Source: Chitinophaga pinensis (GTDB lineage Bacteria > Bacteroidota > Bacteroidia > Chitinophagales > Chitinophagaceae). From it: DNA of 37,500 nt. How positions within the stretch are numbered: position 1 is the first letter of the stretch; every line of letters begins with the position of its first letter. A program made the position numbers and the translations under genes. The notes beneath the pieces were generated by a model that was not told the origin of the DNA, did not search any database, and was given only the letters and a program-made list of their open reading frames with translations. The stretch covers positions 1 to 37,500 of the forward strand of contig NZ_VOHS01000096.1 in assembly GCF_007896845.1 (NCBI RefSeq). The letters run 5' to 3'. Below are positions 36,269 to 37,500 of this stretch, one piece after another.

Positions 36269-37500
36269 ATGCTGCAATTTTTAAAGAGATCTTTTTTCAC
36301 ACTGTTCTTCCTTGGGATGGCATTACATATGTCAGCGCAGGATCAGCAGTATTTTGTGTACATACAAAGTGAAAGATCCCAGTCTTTTTATGTAAGATAT
36401 GATGGTAAGCTGCTCCCGTCTTCAGACAAGGGGTATCTCATACTTTCCAAAATGCCGGCCGGTACTGCTTCTCTGCGTATTGGTTTTGCAAAAAGTGATG
36501 CGCCTGAGCGGGAGTATCAGGTACGTATTACCGGTCCGGCGGATCAGGGATTTCTGTTAAAGCAGGATGGAGACAGGGGATATGCCTTGTTTAATCTGCA
36601 GACATTTGCAGTAACCAGACCGGCGACCGCTAAGCAGAAGGAAACAGCAGCAGTTACAGAAGCGCCGGCGCAGGATGCAGCAGTAGCGACTGAACAAGCT
36701 CCTGCACCGGTTCCCGTAGCAGAAGTGGCTACTACAACGCCGGCACCTGAAGTAGTAACTGCACCTGCAACGGCTGCAGCGGATACACCATTGATACCAG
36801 CGCCGCCGGTACCGGCAGTTTCTGAAGAAGAGAAGAATCAGAAAATGATGGCATCTCTGAAGAAGGACCTCGATTCTACTTTTCCTGCGAAATCTGGGGC
36901 AACAGTAGGGCCGGGTACTCGTCCGGTAAATCCTGTCACGCCACCTCCGGTTAAACAGACTAACAAGTTCTCTCAGGCACTTGATAGAGTAGTGAGTGAT
37001 GACCGGCCAGATGAGATAGAGCCGGAACAGCCTAAAGCACCGGCAACAGCAGCAGTTCCTGCAGATAGTGCAAAGAAAGTGGTACCCGCTGAAGTGGTGA
37101 CAGAAGCGCCAAAGAAGAAAAGGAAAAGACGTGAACGTGAGCCGCTGACAGAAGAAGAACAACAACTGGCTAGTGCGATACTGGCTGAAGAGAATAAAGA
37201 TGCTGCGCCAGCACCTGCAACGGTAGCTCCGGCAACGACAGAAACACCTGCACCGGCGCCTGTACAGGATACCCCTGCAGCAGTTCCGGTTGCGGAGACT
37301 ACGCCGGCGGCGATACCAGCAGAACCGGTAAAAGAAGAAACATCGTCGAAGAAAGATAAGAAGTCACGTAAGAAGAAGGCAGATGATCCTGCTTTTATAG
37401 ACTTCATGGATACAGGCGGTCATCAGGCGCCACCAGCGGGAACACCTGTTCCGGCGGCAACGACTGAAACGCCGGCACCAGCACCGGTGGTCATTCCGGC
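36269..37500 (+). CDS. Ala/Pro-rich secreted protein, 5' part (runs off the window)
   Basis: Open from ATG 36269 (an in-frame ATG at 36263 is possible) to the window end without a stop, at least 410 residues. A signal peptide of about 23 residues ends MSAQ. Residues about 24-115 form a small beta-rich domain, starting DQQYFVYIQSERSQSFYVRY and ending GYALFNLQTF. Comparable N-terminal domains occur in uncharacterised Bacteroidota proteins. The rest is low-complexity, with long Ala/Pro/Thr/Val stretches interrupted by Lys/Arg patches (KKKRKRRERE, SKKDKKSRKKK). A short conserved-looking helix EEEKNQKMMASLKKDLDSTF lies at about 190-210. The repeated ADDPAFIDFMD-like segment near 370 may be a second small motif. 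The function is unknown. Confidence 0.75.
   Translation, partial: MLQFLKRSFFTLFFLGMALHMSAQDQQYFVYIQSERSQSFYVRYDGKLLPSSDKGYLILSKMPAGTASLRIGFAKSDAPEREYQVRITGPADQGFLLKQDGDRGYALFNLQTFAVTRPATAKQKETAAVTEAPAQDAAVATEQAPAPVPVAEVATTTPAPEVVTAPATAAADTPLIPAPPVPAVSEEEKNQKMMASLKKDLDSTFPAKSGATVGPGTRPVNPVTPPPVKQTNKFSQALDRVVSDDRPDEIEPEQPKAPATAAVPADSAKKVVPAEVVTEAPKKKRKRREREPLTEEEQQLASAILAEENKDAAPAPATVAPATTETPAPAPVQDTPAAVPVAETTPAAIPAEPVKEETSSKKDKKSRKKKADDPAFIDFMDTGGHQAPPAGTPVPAATTETPAPAPVVIP

Noticed and set aside
36557..37407. Reverse-strand open frames rich in Cys/Arg and in Ala/Ser/Gly
   Set aside because: Both are antisense to the Ala/Pro/Lys-rich secreted protein and reflect its repetitive codons.
1..37500. 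CRISPR array or intact insertion sequence
   Set aside because: No regularly spaced direct repeats and no transposase gene were seen; the only mobile-element trace is the recombinase-like scar near the tRNA.

Overview
The window looks like a piece of a Bacteroidota chromosome, most likely Chitinophagaceae and close to Chitinophaga. This rests on recognised families: a FecR anti-sigma factor with the Bacteroidota-type C-terminal domain, LytS-type sensor kinases with a propeller ectodomain, a YD/RHS-like surface protein of the Bacteroidota type, a metallophosphoesterase-BamA fusion, and sparse Shine-Dalgarno signals with a few TAnnTTTG-like -7 boxes. No database search was possible, so the genus is an inference.

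Region 1 (1-5000) is a decaying accessory stretch. It holds the 3' part of an RHS-like surface protein broken by about six frameshifts, an orphan C-terminal tail, a small four-helix membrane protein, a frameshifted reverse-strand remnant and a lipoprotein. It ends with a remnant resembling the C-terminus of a serine recombinase, lying against the terminator of a tRNA-Glu gene.

Region 2 (5000-19760) is mostly core metabolism and regulation. It contains gap and pgk, a DctA-type dicarboxylate symporter followed by a hybrid-ectodomain LytS-type kinase, a reverse-strand lemA-TPM-TPM operon, a single-domain response regulator, and a reverse-strand sigma/FecR pair whose sigma factor lacks region 4. 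An M20 dipeptidase, an S4 RNA-binding protein and diaminopimelate decarboxylase (lysA) complete it.

Region 3 (19760-32970) carries a large GAF-containing protein of unknown role and a 90-bp perfect palindrome. Next is a reverse-strand pair: an SdiA-regulated-like lipoprotein overlapping a 1223-aa phosphoesterase / possible kinase-like / outer-membrane barrel protein. A forward operon follows: an HD domain fused to a Pycsar-effector-type membrane domain, ppk1, a periplasmic thioredoxin-like protein, a DUF4442 protein and a beta-CASP nuclease.

Region 4 (32970-37500) has a reverse-strand M1 aminopeptidase, a biotin carrier protein and the 5' part of an Ala/Pro-rich secreted protein running off the end.

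The best candidates for new biology are the HD-PycTM protein coupled to polyphosphate kinase, the three-part phosphoesterase/kinase-like/BamA protein, and the region-4-less sigma factor. No CRISPR array, intact insertion sequence or complete defence system was seen.
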